Shown here: piece after piece, positions 9,161 through 18,478 of the stretch
How the letters are laid out: each line of letters opens with the position of its first letter
Position numbering within the stretch: position 1 is the stretch's first letter
Assembly (NCBI RefSeq): GCF_030848475.1
Contig: NZ_JAVDDS010000023.1
Coordinates: 1-60,031, forward strand
Reading direction: 5' to 3'
Origin: Herbivorax alkaliphila
GTDB lineage: Bacteria > Bacillota > Clostridia > Acetivibrionales > Acetivibrionaceae
Length of the DNA stretch: 60,031 nucleotides
Notes under the pieces: model-generated
What the model was told of the DNA's origin: nothing
The model's database searches: none
The model's input: the letters and a program-made list of their open reading frames with translations, nothing else
Translations under genes and position numbers: made by a program

Positions 9161-10129
9161 ATGAATAAATATTTTAAAAGACTAATACTAAAGGCAACTC
9201 AGTCAAGAGAATTACATGAAGTAGAAGAAATACAGGAACTTTGGGGTGGATACGGTAAAATATTACGTTATGGACTTAGCGAGTCGAATTTTAGAAGTGT
9301 TATAGTTAAAAATGTATGTTTACCTGATAAAGGTAAGAAAGCTCGTGGCTCAAATATTTCCTACCAGAGAAAGTTAAAATCCTATAAAATGGAAATGGCT
9401 TTTTATAAAAATTGGAGTAAAAAATGCAACGAAGATTGCAGAGTGGCTAATTGGTATGCACTTGAGTGGCAAAATAATGAGTTCTTAATGGTGCTTGAAG
9501 ATCTTGATTTGTCGGGGTTTAAAAGGAGAATGCAAAGTGCAACTTGGAACGAAATGCGATTGTGTTTAAAATGGTTGGCAAATTTTCACGCTACTTTTAT
9601 AGGAGAAAAGCCGGAAGGGTTATGGACAAAAGGTACATATTGGCATTTAGAAACCAGACCTGATGAATTAAAGGCTTTAAAAGATACCAATTTAAAGAGT
9701 GTTGCTAAAAGAATAGATGGAAAACTCAATAATTGTAGATTTAAAACCTTTGTTCATGGCGATGCTAAACTTGAAAACTTTTGTTTATCTGAAGATAAAA
9801 ACAGTGTGGCTGCAGTGGATTTTCAATACGTTGGTGGTGGCTGTGGCATGAAAGATGTTGCTTATTTTGTGGACAGTTGCTTATACGATGAGGAATGTGA
9901 AAGTTGGGAAGAGGATATTTTGAATTTTTATTTTGGAGAACTTGAAAAAGCATTAATTATTAATAAAAAAGATGTTGATTTTGAAGCTTTAGAAAAAGAA
10001 TGGCGTATATTATATCCTGTTGCATGGACTGATTTTTATCGATTTTTTAAAGGATGGGCTCCAGGGAATTATGAAAGTAAGTATAGTGAACGCATTTTAG
10101 ACAAAGTAATTAATAGTCTAAATACATAG
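9161..10129 (+). CDS. Phosphotransferase family protein (choline/ecdysteroid kinase-like fold)
   Basis: A 322-residue protein with a kinase-like fold: the catalytic loop [12 protein letters not shown] near residue 200 (HGDxxxxN) and the metal-binding [20 protein letters not shown] near 220 (DFQ). The second motif is typical of the ecdysteroid-kinase/CHK-like group rather than of aminoglycoside phosphotransferases. It probably phosphorylates a small alcohol; the substrate is unknown. An ATG at 9143 overlaps the GGAGG site (9145-9149), so ATG 9161 is the start. It stands alone between terminators. Confidence 0.7.
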   Translation: MNKYFKRLILKATQSRELHEVEEIQELWGGYGKILRYGLSESNFRSVIVKNVCLPDKGKKARGSNISYQRKLKSYKMEMAFYKNWSKKCNEDCRVANWYALEWQNNEFLMVLEDLDLSGFKRRMQSATWNEMRLCLKWLANFHATFIGEKPEGLWTKGTYWHLETRPDELKALKDTNLKSVAKRIDGKLNNCRFKTFVHGDAKLENFCLSEDKNSVAAVDFQYVGGGCGMKDVAYFVDSCLYDEECESWEEDILNFYFGELEKALIINKKDVDFEALEKEWRILYPVAWTDFYRFFKGWAPGNYESKYSERILDKVINSLNT

Positions 10130-10277
10130 CTTCTCGCCTATTAAAGATTTGTATTTTTTTGCTATTGTTTGTGTTAAAAAAGCTTTTGCATATATTGTAA
10201 AGGGGTTGGAAGCTCCCTTGAATGACAATTAGTAGACATAAGAAATGTGAGTAAAATAGTTATAAATTTTATGCAGG

Positions 10278-11489
10278 CTAATTTTTGCAATGGGTGTTAT
10301 ATTCTACAACAATAATACTTATATCATCTCTTATTTTTTTATTACTGTTTACAATTTTTGTTAAGCAATTTTCATTTAGGATTTTAATAACAGACTCATT
10401 ATCTATATTCTCATACTTAGAATGAAGAACAATTTCTTCATATCCATCAGTAAAAAAAGCAATTTTATCTTTAGGAGAAAAAGCAATTTGATTATTTTTG
10501 TATTCTGAAAATTTGAACATACCTATCGGGAAATTACCTTTATCCATTTTAGTAATAGTTTTTTTATCAAAAATATATGCTCCTGGATTTCCAGCATTAC
10601 AATATTTTATTTTCATATTAACAGTATCTATAACACAGTAAAATGCAGCACAATAAATCTCATCAAAGCTTTCACCAAAAATTTCATTAAACTCTTTATT
10701 CATATAAAAAAATAGTTTTGAAGGATTCTCATAATAATTTTTTTGTTTTGAGAAAATAGTTTTAATAATAGCCATTATTAAAGCTGCAGAAATGCCGTGG
10801 CCACTAACATCAGACATAAAAACTCCAACTTTTCCGTTTTTCAAGTCCACAACATCAAAATAATCTCCACCTATGTGATATGCAGGAATATAATCCATTT
10901 TAAAAATCAGATTATATAGATTTAAAGTTTCTTTTTTTACTAAATGTTGTTGTATCTTCTTTGCCATTGAAAGTTGATTGTTTAATACTTTATTTTTAAT
11001 ATATAAGTGATATTTTTGCTGTTCTAATTTGTCATTTAACACCATTAGTTGCTTGTTCTTTTTTTCAATTTCTCTGTTTAAGTTTGTCATCTGGTTGTTT
11101 ATTAACATAAGTTCGTCTTGAAGAAGAGTAATTCTTGGATCATTATATCTTGCTATTAAAAATATTAAATCACCTTTAAAAAACTTATAGCAATTTAGAA
11201 GCACATAGTCGTCATTACCAGTTTTAAAATTAAGTTCCCAATAATTTTTATCATCATTTGAATTCATAAGAGACTTAAGCTTTATATGATCCTCAGAAAT
11301 TAAAAAATCTTTTATTTTTTTTCCTATGAATGTATCTATAGTATGCTTTAAATATTTGGTACAAGTTTTATTGGCATAAATAATATATTCCTTTTTGTCA
11401 GTAATAAAAATAGCTGCTCGAATATTATCAATAATTGAATTTAAGTCTGAACATGTAATATTCTCCAATATATTAAAAGTATGAGACAT
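10278..11489 (-). CDS. PAS domain plus SpoIIE-type serine phosphatase
   Basis: A cytosolic signalling protein of about 403 residues: an N-terminal PAS domain (about 10-125), a coiled coil (about 130-180) and a C-terminal PP2C/SpoIIE phosphatase domain. Metal-binding motifs are GGDYFDVVDL, MSDVSGHGISAAL, FFTDGYEEI and DDISIIVVEY. This architecture matches RsbU/RsbP-like phosphatases that dephosphorylate anti-anti-sigma factors. No rsbV/rsbW-like partner is in the window. A GTG three codons upstream overlaps the AAAGGG site, so ATG 11489 is chosen. Signal and target are unknown. Confidence 0.82.
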   Translation of the reverse strand: MSHTFNILENITCSDLNSIIDNIRAAIFITDKKEYIIYANKTCTKYLKHTIDTFIGKKIKDFLISEDHIKLKSLMNSNDDKNYWELNFKTGNDDYVLLNCYKFFKGDLIFLIARYNDPRITLLQDELMLINNQMTNLNREIEKKNKQLMVLNDKLEQQKYHLYIKNKVLNNQLSMAKKIQQHLVKKETLNLYNLIFKMDYIPAYHIGGDYFDVVDLKNGKVGVFMSDVSGHGISAALIMAIIKTIFSKQKNYYENPSKLFFYMNKEFNEIFGESFDEIYCAAFYCVIDTVNMKIKYCNAGNPGAYIFDKKTITKMDKGNFPIGMFKFSEYKNNQIAFSPKDKIAFFTDGYEEIVLHSKYENIDNESVIKILNENCLTKIVNSNKKIRDDISIIVVEYNTHCKN

Positions 11490-11820
11490 TTCTTTCACCC
11501 TTTACTATTAATTCATTTGTGACTTTCACTGGTCGCGTGTATTTTCCAATAATATGTAAGTGTTAATATAACTACATAACACTAGGTTGGAGTTAGAACT
11601 ATGCCTTTTAATAGCATGTTTAACTTCCTTTTTTGTATAATTACATTCAAACACTGAAATTAAACTTATAAGAAAATTATATTATTTATAATACATTTTG
11701 AAAAGACTTTTATATTTATCTATTATTTAAAATTAGTATATTACTAAAAGACCCTAATTTAATATTCACTAGAGTTCTTACCGTAAAGCAATAATGTTTA
11801 AGTGGATGTGGTAAAGTGAA

Positions 11821-11915
11821 CTCGTTTAGCAAAAGCTAAACATCGAGACTTTAGGTGGAGACTCAACTCCACCTGAAAATTTATAAGAGCAACTCCACTT
11901 TATAGAAGATGGAGT
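11821..11915. other. Three-hairpin intergenic element
   Basis: The 540-bp gap between two minus-strand signalling genes holds three consecutive hairpins: GTTTAGC/GCTAAAC with an AAAA loop (11824-11841, extended by CTC/GAG), AGGTGGAG/CTCCACCT with a six-base loop (11853-11874), and ACTCCA/TGGAGT (11892-11915). No ORF or U-tract is associated. It could be a structured RNA on either strand or a small mobile repeat; I recognise no known family. The rest of the gap shows nothing else. Confidence 0.45.
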
Positions 11916-12032
11916 CTTAGAATAAGATTAACTATTTTAAGAAATGCGAAATGAAATGCCGGACTTATTCAAAAACTACTGTTTATAGTTTTAATATAAT
12001 GTTAATTTTATAAATAGTATTTGATTAAAATG

Positions 12033-14408
12033 TTAATGGTGAAATGTATTTTTTACACGATTTATAATTTTTATTATTTCACCATAGTTAAAGGGTTTAC
12101 TTATATATTCATTCATTCCAGCATCCATACATTTTTCTTTATATTCTTTCATTGCATGAGCAGTAATAGCAACAATCATTGGTTTAGTGCTATCTGAATT
12201 ATTTTTTCTTATTTGTCTGGTTGCTTCAAAACCATCTATTCCGGGCATTTGACAATCCATGAATATTATGTCATACTTCTTTGTTTTACAAGCTTTCACA
12301 GCTTCTTCTCCATTGTATGCAACATCACAAGATAAATCATTTTTATTTAACATCTTGACAAAGAGATTTCTATTAATTTCATTATCTTCAACTAGGAGAA
12401 TTTTTATTTTATTATTGTAGTTTGCTTCTCGTAGAGAATGTTTAGTTACAAAAAACTTACTACTAAAATCGTTACTTTTAATAACTTCAAATAATGTCAC
12501 TAGGGTATTTAAAAATTCATTTTGAGTAAAAGGTTTTGAAATATAAGCTGAAAAGCCTGCAGCTTTTGCTTTTTTAGCTTCTCCTTTTTCTGGACTAGAA
12601 TCTAATAAAATTAAAGGTATATTTCTTGTAAGAGGTAGTGCTTTTAATGCATTAACCAAATCATAACCTGAAACTTCACCCAAGTCTTTTTCTATTAAAA
12701 CAACATCGTATTTATCATTTCTAATTGAATTTAATATTTCTTCAAGTGCTTTCATTGAATCATCTATTTCTTCTATAAAGCAATCTAACTTTTTAACATA
12801 CATATTGACTATGTTTCTATCGTCCTTATTAATATCAACAAGAAGTATTCTAGCTTTTTTAAAAATAGAATGATCTATGTTTTTTATTGAATATTCCTCT
12901 GTTGTTTTTTCAAATATTAAGGAAAAACTAAAACACGAACCTTTATCTTTCTTGCTTTTTACTTTTATTTCTCCACCCATCATTTCAATAATATTTTTAC
13001 ATATAGGAAGTCCAAGGCCAGTTCCTCCATATCTTCTTGTTGTTGAAGTATCCTGTTGGGCAAAAGGTGAAAATAATTGATCTAAAAAGTCTTCACTTAT
13101 ACCTATTCCAGTGTCTTCTATAGTAAAAAGTATTTGATACGTTGCTTCTTTTTCCTGTAACAATTCTACTTTTACCAAAACTTCTCCTTTTTTTGTGAAT
13201 TTCACCCCATTGCATACAATGTTAGAAATAACTTGTCTTAATCTAGTAGGATCTCCAAGTAGCATTTTGGGCAAGTCAGATTTAGTTATAATGCTTAAAT
13301 CTATACCTTTTTCTAAAGCTTTTGCCTCAAATGGTTGTACTGCCTTTTCAACAGTTGCACGTAAATTAAAAGGAATTTGTTCCATTTCCAGTTTTCCAGC
13401 CTCTATTTTAGATAAATCAAGAATATCATTTATTATATTTAACAGGGCATCTGAAGATGTTTTTATACTTTTCAAAAATGATTTTTGTTCTTCGTCTAGA
13501 TTTGTCATTTCTAATAATTGTATAAAACCAATTACACCATTCATAGGAGTCCTGATTTCATGGCTCATATTAGCAAGAAACTGACTTTTAGCTACATTTG
13601 CAGCATCTGCTTTTTCTTTTTGCCTAATAAGCTCTTTTTCTTTTTCTTTAATTTCTGTGATATCTGTATGAGAACCTGCCATTCTGTAAGGTTTTCCAGT
13701 TTCATCCCTAAGAGCTTCACCTTTAGCAAGTATCCACAAATAATGACCTTTTTTATGTCTGAATCTAAACTCCATATTATAAAAAGGTATTTTTCCATTA
13801 AGATAATCTTGAACGTACTCTAAAACACCTAGTTTGTCATTAGGATGAATTCTGCTTTCAAAAGTAGAAAAATTATTTTCCAACTCGCTGTCTGTATATC
13901 CAATCATCTCTTTCCAACGAGTTGAAAGAAAAAGCTTGTTTGTCTTTATGTCCCAATCCCATATGCCATCCTGAGAACCTTTTACTGCCAATTCAAATTG
14001 CCCCCTACTTTTTTTTAAGTCTTCCTCAATATTCTTTCTGTTGGTTATATCATAAGCTACTTGAAGGTGAACATCTCTGCCATCTATCCATTCAATTATT
14101 CTTTCTCTACATTCGTACCACCTATTTGTAACAATGCTTTTGTACTCCCATGCATATGTGCTTTTGCTTATTTCGCCTGTTAAAATTTTATCAATATTGC
14201 AGAAATTGCAGACCTCATTTTGTTTTCCATGAAATACTTGCCAGCACTTTTTTCCTTTGACATTCCCAAATTCTCTTTTTACATTTTCATTAACAAATAA
14301 TATTTCATAGGTATTTAAATCGGCAACATATATAAGTGCATCTATACTATTTAAAATATAATTTACTAAATTATACAAGTCTTTTAAACTATTGGGCTTT
14401 ATTCCCAT
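12033..14408 (-). CDS. PAS hybrid sensor histidine kinase with two receiver domains
   Basis: A soluble hybrid kinase of about 791 residues: two PAS domains (about 10-135 and 140-265), a HisKA dimerisation domain with FLANMSHEIRTPMNG (His near 285), an HATPase domain with DTGIGIS and GGTGLGL, and two receivers. The first PAS carries a CNFC cysteine pair, so a redox or metal role is possible. The C-terminal receiver is canonical (phosphoacceptor in IIFMDCQMPGIDGF), but the first has Glu at the equivalent place (VVLIEKDLGEVSGY). GGAG supports ATG 14408 rather than the ORF's first ATG at 14423. No cognate output gene is adjacent. Confidence 0.87.
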   Translation of the reverse strand: MGIKPNSLKDLYNLVNYILNSIDALIYVADLNTYEILFVNENVKREFGNVKGKKCWQVFHGKQNEVCNFCNIDKILTGEISKSTYAWEYKSIVTNRWYECRERIIEWIDGRDVHLQVAYDITNRKNIEEDLKKSRGQFELAVKGSQDGIWDWDIKTNKLFLSTRWKEMIGYTDSELENNFSTFESRIHPNDKLGVLEYVQDYLNGKIPFYNMEFRFRHKKGHYLWILAKGEALRDETGKPYRMAGSHTDITEIKEKEKELIRQKEKADAANVAKSQFLANMSHEIRTPMNGVIGFIQLLEMTNLDEEQKSFLKSIKTSSDALLNIINDILDLSKIEAGKLEMEQIPFNLRATVEKAVQPFEAKALEKGIDLSIITKSDLPKMLLGDPTRLRQVISNIVCNGVKFTKKGEVLVKVELLQEKEATYQILFTIEDTGIGISEDFLDQLFSPFAQQDTSTTRRYGGTGLGLPICKNIIEMMGGEIKVKSKKDKGSCFSFSLIFEKTTEEYSIKNIDHSIFKKARILLVDINKDDRNIVNMYVKKLDCFIEEIDDSMKALEEILNSIRNDKYDVVLIEKDLGEVSGYDLVNALKALPLTRNIPLILLDSSPEKGEAKKAKAAGFSAYISKPFTQNEFLNTLVTLFEVIKSNDFSSKFFVTKHSLREANYNNKIKILLVEDNEINRNLFVKMLNKNDLSCDVAYNGEEAVKACKTKKYDIIFMDCQMPGIDGFEATRQIRKNNSDSTKPMIVAITAHAMKEYKEKCMDAGMNEYISKPFNYGEIIKIINRVKNTFHH

Positions 14409-14606
14409 ATATTTCATCTCCATTATTTAATGTTAATATACTTACTATATACCATAATAACAATTATATTAACACAAAACTTACATATGGAATAAGTAAT
14501 TTTAATATTTACTAATTGCATTTTTGAACATGAGGGAAGAAACTATTGTGTTTAATACCAAATAAGGAACAACAAACATGAGAAAAAGTAAAAAACACTT
14601 ATTATA

Positions 14607-15944
14607 TTAGTTATTTTTACTGGAAAATTTTCTTGTTAAATATAACACACCTACAACCACAGGGAGTAAGAGGAAAGCATAGATATTACCTGAAAATGTT
14701 TCTACAGTCCATACACGTAATGCATTTCCCCCATCTAAAAAGCTTGTGAAAATTCCATCATAATCTGCAAGGCTAAAATTTACACTTCCTGCAAGCCTTG
14801 TATATAGATAAGCCATATTTGAAGCTAAATAAAGATGGAGTATGACTATAGGAATTCCGATAAGAAAAGAACGTACAACATTTCCTTTTGTAGCAACACA
14901 AAGAAGTGAAGCAATTACTACCAAATTTACCAAATCTCCTAGTGGAATAAATCTTACTCCAGGAAGAATAAAAGCTAAAGCCAGTGAAACAGGTATAAGG
15001 AGTATTGAAGTTACAACAACTGAAGGAAGACCTATTATTACAGCAACATCAAGTCCAATATATGTTTTTTTTGTTTTGGGAAAATGTTTTTTTATAAAAT
15101 CTTTCATTCCTTCAGAAATTGGAATCAAAGAAGTTCCGACAATATTTGCCATTTTGGGCAATATGTATATTACTGCTGCAATGCCAAATGCAAATTCTGC
15201 AATTTGTCTAATGTCGCAACCTGCCCCAATACCAAGTAAAACCCCTAATATAAAACCAATAATCATTGGTTCACCTATAAGCCCCATTTTCTCTTTTATT
15301 TTCTCAGGGTTGGCGTTAATTTTATTTACAAAAGGGATATAATCGATTAATTTATTACCTAAAACGCCAAAGGGAAAGTAAGCTACAGCGGATAGAGTAG
15401 GCACAGAAATTCCCTTTAAACCAGAAAACTTATGAAGCATCGGAGCACTCCAGTCTGCCAGTTTAATTGTAATTATAAATGTTGTTATGCTGGCAAGAAT
15501 AGACAAGAAAACACTGCTTGATATATTATAAACCAATGCCCCGGCAAATATAAAATGCCAATAATTCCAGATATCTATATTAACCGTTTTAGTTAATTTG
15601 GTTATAAGTAAAATAATATTTAAAAGTATTAATATAACCAAAAGTAAAGGGGCTAAAGAAAAAGCCCAGGTTATAGCTGCTAGAGGAGGCCACCCGGCGT
15701 CTAGAATATCAAGTTGAAGCCCTGCTCTAGATATAAGTTTTTGAATAACAGGATTAATTATTGTGACAAAATAGTCAAATATTACAAATATTCCTATAAA
15801 GCCAATACCAATGGTAAAAGATGATTTTATTGCAGTAGAAAGCTTAATTCTAAAAATCATTGCCAAAATCAAAATAATAAAAGGCAACATTACATAAGGT
15901 TCAAAGCCAAGAATATACATTGTTACATTTTTTATAATATCCAT
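14607..15944 (-). CDS. PTS EIIC component, galactitol (GatC) type
   Basis: A 445-residue integral membrane protein with about ten hydrophobic helices, matching the sugar-channel EIIC of the galactitol PTS family, including the conserved DAGWPPLAAITWA segment near residue 85 and ANIVGTSLIPISEGM near 265. In the normal system it pairs with EIIA and EIIB, which phosphorylate the incoming polyol; neither is nearby, nor is a polyol dehydrogenase. It is thus an orphan permease that may borrow partners or transport without phosphorylation. GGAG six bases before ATG 15944 sets the start over the ATG at 15956. Confidence 0.8.
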   Translation of the reverse strand: MDIIKNVTMYILGFEPYVMLPFIILILAMIFRIKLSTAIKSSFTIGIGFIGIFVIFDYFVTIINPVIQKLISRAGLQLDILDAGWPPLAAITWAFSLAPLLLVILILLNIILLITKLTKTVNIDIWNYWHFIFAGALVYNISSSVFLSILASITTFIITIKLADWSAPMLHKFSGLKGISVPTLSAVAYFPFGVLGNKLIDYIPFVNKINANPEKIKEKMGLIGEPMIIGFILGVLLGIGAGCDIRQIAEFAFGIAAVIYILPKMANIVGTSLIPISEGMKDFIKKHFPKTKKTYIGLDVAVIIGLPSVVVTSILLIPVSLALAFILPGVRFIPLGDLVNLVVIASLLCVATKGNVVRSFLIGIPIVILHLYLASNMAYLYTRLAGSVNFSLADYDGIFTSFLDGGNALRVWTVETFSGNIYAFLLLPVVVGVLYLTRKFSSKNN

Positions 15945-16033
15945 ATTTATCTCCATTTCTCCTAGTCGATTATCAAAATATTTTTATTGTGATTTATAAA
16001 GTGTTTTTTTAACCATTATAACAACATAAAAAA

Positions 16034-16095
16034 ATCATAAATACCTTGTTAAAATTGAGTTATCAAAACTAATTATAACGGTTAGTATTTATGAT
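16034..16095. repeat. Inverted repeat in intergenic region
   Basis: ATCATAAATAC (16034-16044) is the exact reverse complement of GTATTTATGAT (16085-16095), enclosing 40 bp. It could be a regulatory hairpin or a weak terminator between the two minus-strand genes; no U-tract adjoins it. Confidence 0.4.
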
Positions 16096-16168
16096 ATCAA
16101 GAATTTATCATGTAGTCTTAAAGTAATATAAAAATTTTTTTCTAAAAGGCTAAGTTTTGTACATAAAG

Positions 16169-17428
16169 TTAATGTTTTTTATTTGAAGATGGAGGCATTT
16201 TATCATGAGGTTTACCATTTGAGTTATTATCTTTTTCCTCCTTTTCTTTCTCATCTTCACTTTGTTTTTCTTCATCCTGCTTATCTTCATTTTTTATTTC
16301 AGGCTTGTTATTTTTAACTTTATATTGAATATTGTTAGGATTTACTTTAGCAGGAACATTATCAGATCTATTTTGCTCAGGTATATTCTGAATATCCTCT
16401 TCATTATTTCTTGAATGAATGGAATTGGGAACGTTGCCATTATTTGTTGTGTGATCATCAGAAAATGGATTGTTTCCTGATTTTCCAGCAGTAAAATCAC
16501 TTGAGATATTAGGACGTGCGGAATTATTATTTGGGTTCCTATTATCATTTCTGGAGTTATTATTGTTGGAGTTAGTATTACTGGAACTATCATCCTCTTT
16601 GCTTTGAGATGGATTTATTTGCTGTATATCATCTTTTTTTGGAGGTTGAACTTTATTATTTGGCAAAGATTTTTTATTTTCATTAGTTGTATTAACAGGG
16701 TCTATTTCACCAGATGATTTATTTATTATATTTACCATTTCTTTAACAGGTATATCTTTAAAATCATCAGAAACCATTTCGGGATCAAATACTTTAAGTG
16801 TATCCATTAAAAAAAGTTTACCTTGAGACACTCCTTTTTCTTTAGCCTCTTCACGTTTTTCTACAGAGGTGTTTTCTACTATTATTTCTGAATTCAAATT
16901 TTTGCTTTTAAACATTTCTTTGGTTAAAGTGGTTATATTTTCACTAACTTCAGAGATTTCTTTTTTGCTTTTACTTGAAACGGCAATCATAATTGTATTT
17001 TCTGTGTCAGCACTTACATAGCCCTTTTCAGAGGCAATATAAAATATGGAATCCAAAACATCTTCAAGATTTTTGCTTTTATATGAAGTATTTTCTAATA
17101 ATTTTTCACCCTCATTGTTAATGGCATTTACATCTATGACTTTATCAAAAGTATTAAGAGTGATTTCCATGCTAGGATTAATATCAACACTGACATAGCT
17201 ATATGGTGTAAAATAGTTGTAAAAAACTATTGATAGTCCAAATACCATTAAGAATATAGCTGCTGCTGATGCAATTGTTTTAAATTTCTTAAAGTTAAAA
17301 GTTTTAGAAGGAACATCAACTTCATAACCTATAGTAAGATTGCCGGAATTTTTAATTTTCAAAAATTCTCCGTTACTATTTAATATTATTGCATGTTCTT
17401 TTTCTATCTCAACAACTATTCCTTTCAC
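16169..17428 (-). CDS. RsgI-like anti-sigma factor
   Basis: A 419-residue single-pass membrane protein. Residues 1-50 (MKGIVVEIEKEHAIIL) form the RsgI N-terminal domain that binds SigI-type sigma factors; a membrane helix spans about 55-80 (IASAAAIFLMVFGLSIVFYN); the outer part begins YVSVDINPSMEITLN, the conserved juxtamembrane segment of the family, and ends in a long disordered Asn/Pro/Lys/Glu-rich tail. RsgI holds SigI at the membrane until an extracellular signal is sensed. No sigI gene is adjacent, which is unusual. GGAGGTGA followed by GTG at 17428 sets the start. No carbohydrate-binding module is fused. Confidence 0.78.
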   Translation of the reverse strand: MKGIVVEIEKEHAIILNSNGEFLKIKNSGNLTIGYEVDVPSKTFNFKKFKTIASAAAIFLMVFGLSIVFYNYFTPYSYVSVDINPSMEITLNTFDKVIDVNAINNEGEKLLENTSYKSKNLEDVLDSIFYIASEKGYVSADTENTIMIAVSSKSKKEISEVSENITTLTKEMFKSKNLNSEIIVENTSVEKREEAKEKGVSQGKLFLMDTLKVFDPEMVSDDFKDIPVKEMVNIINKSSGEIDPVNTTNENKKSLPNNKVQPPKKDDIQQINPSQSKEDDSSSNTNSNNNNSRNDNRNPNNNSARPNISSDFTAGKSGNNPFSDDHTTNNGNVPNSIHSRNNEEDIQNIPEQNRSDNVPAKVNPNNIQYKVKNNKPEIKNEDKQDEEKQSEDEKEKEEKDNNSNGKPHDKMPPSSNKKH

Positions 17429-17595
17429 AAAAATCACCTCCATTTTATATAAGAATATCTCAGAAATAATGCTCTGTTCTCAAGGACAAAATTCCGATGA
17501 CTTACATCACATACATATATATTCGAGTTAGCAACTCTTTTTTTTAGGGTAGGCAAGGTTTTAGTATGAATTAATTAATTTACCGGGAAATTTTG

Positions 17596-17624
17596 TTGAC
17601 AAATGAGGCAACTTTTGTTAAGAT
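17596..17624 (+). promoter_or_regulatory. Sigma-A type promoter of the HD-GYP gene
   Basis: TTGACA at 17596-17601 and TAAGAT at 17619-17624 are separated by exactly 17 bp, close to the housekeeping consensus. Expected start of transcription is near 17631, just before the Fur-type box. The rest of the 316-bp gap between rsgI and this gene shows only a small GAGTT/AACTC hairpin with a T-run near 17525-17545. Confidence 0.75.
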
Positions 17625-17641
17625 ATTACTAATGAATAATT

Positions 17642-17660
17642 GATAATGATAATCATTGTT
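17642..17660 (+). promoter_or_regulatory. Fur-type box
   Basis: GATAATGATAATCATTGTT matches the classical Fur box GATAATGATAATCATTATC at 17 of 19 positions. It lies about 11-29 bases after the predicted transcription start, a place where binding would block transcription. Confidence 0.7.
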
Positions 17661-17744
17661 CATAATAAGAGGACATAATATTAATATAATAGTGAATATA
17701 CATATCAAAGCATAATTATAAAAACGAAGTAAAGGAGGGATTAT

Positions 17745-18383
17745 ATGATATTGTATATATTAAATAGGCTCATGGGGCGTGGTGCATTTCACGAAGTAAT
17801 TGACCAGCTGGTGACAGCTCTTGAAAAAGAGGATCCATATACTGGAGGGCATTCATCAAATGTGGCAGATATGAGTATGGATTTATCAAAAGAAATGGGT
17901 ATAAAAGGGATTGGCTTTGAGGATATTCACCTCGCAGCACATTTACATGATATAGGAAAGTTAAATATTTCACAAAACATTATAAATAAAAAGGGGATGC
18001 TTCTTCCAAAAGAGAGAATAGAAATAGAGAAACATCCGTATATAGGATTTAATATTTTAAATAAATCAAAGAATTTTAAAAATATTGCTAAAATAGTTCT
18101 CTATCATCATGAGAGATGGGATGGAACAGGATATCCCGAGGGGCTTTTAGAAGATAATATCCCAATTGGTTCAAGAATTATTGCTGTTGCGGATTCTATT
18201 GATGCCATGACTACAGATAGGCCATATAGAAAAGCTATGACATGGAGACAATGTATTGAGGAAATAAATTTAAATGCTTCAGTGCAATTTGATCCTCTTG
18301 TAGTGGAAGCAGCAAATAAACTATGGGACAAATGGAAAGACAAAAAATTATTTTTAAAAGGTGCTTTTAATAAAAGCAGTTAG
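17745..18383 (+). CDS. HD-GYP domain phosphohydrolase
   Basis: A 212-residue protein that is almost only an HD-GYP domain: metal ligands HSSNV near residue 38, AHLHDIGK near 65, HP near 100 and the signature YHHERWDGTGYPEGL near 120-135, ending with the conserved FDPLVV segment. Intact HD-GYP proteins cleave cyclic-di-GMP or related dinucleotides; all signature residues are present. There is no sensor or receiver domain. GGAGG gives a clear start at 17745. A sigma-A promoter and Fur-type box upstream suggest control by a metal-sensing regulator. Confidence 0.85.
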   Translation: MILYILNRLMGRGAFHEVIDQLVTALEKEDPYTGGHSSNVADMSMDLSKEMGIKGIGFEDIHLAAHLHDIGKLNISQNIINKKGMLLPKERIEIEKHPYIGFNILNKSKNFKNIAKIVLYHHERWDGTGYPEGLLEDNIPIGSRIIAVADSIDAMTTDRPYRKAMTWRQCIEEINLNASVQFDPLVVEAANKLWDKWKDKKLFLKGAFNKSS

Positions 18384-18478
18384 TTCAGGAGTAGCTTTAT
18401 TTTGTACCCTTGTACATAATTATATGTATATAGTATAATATTAATGATTTATTAATATTACAATTAGAGGAGATTGGT

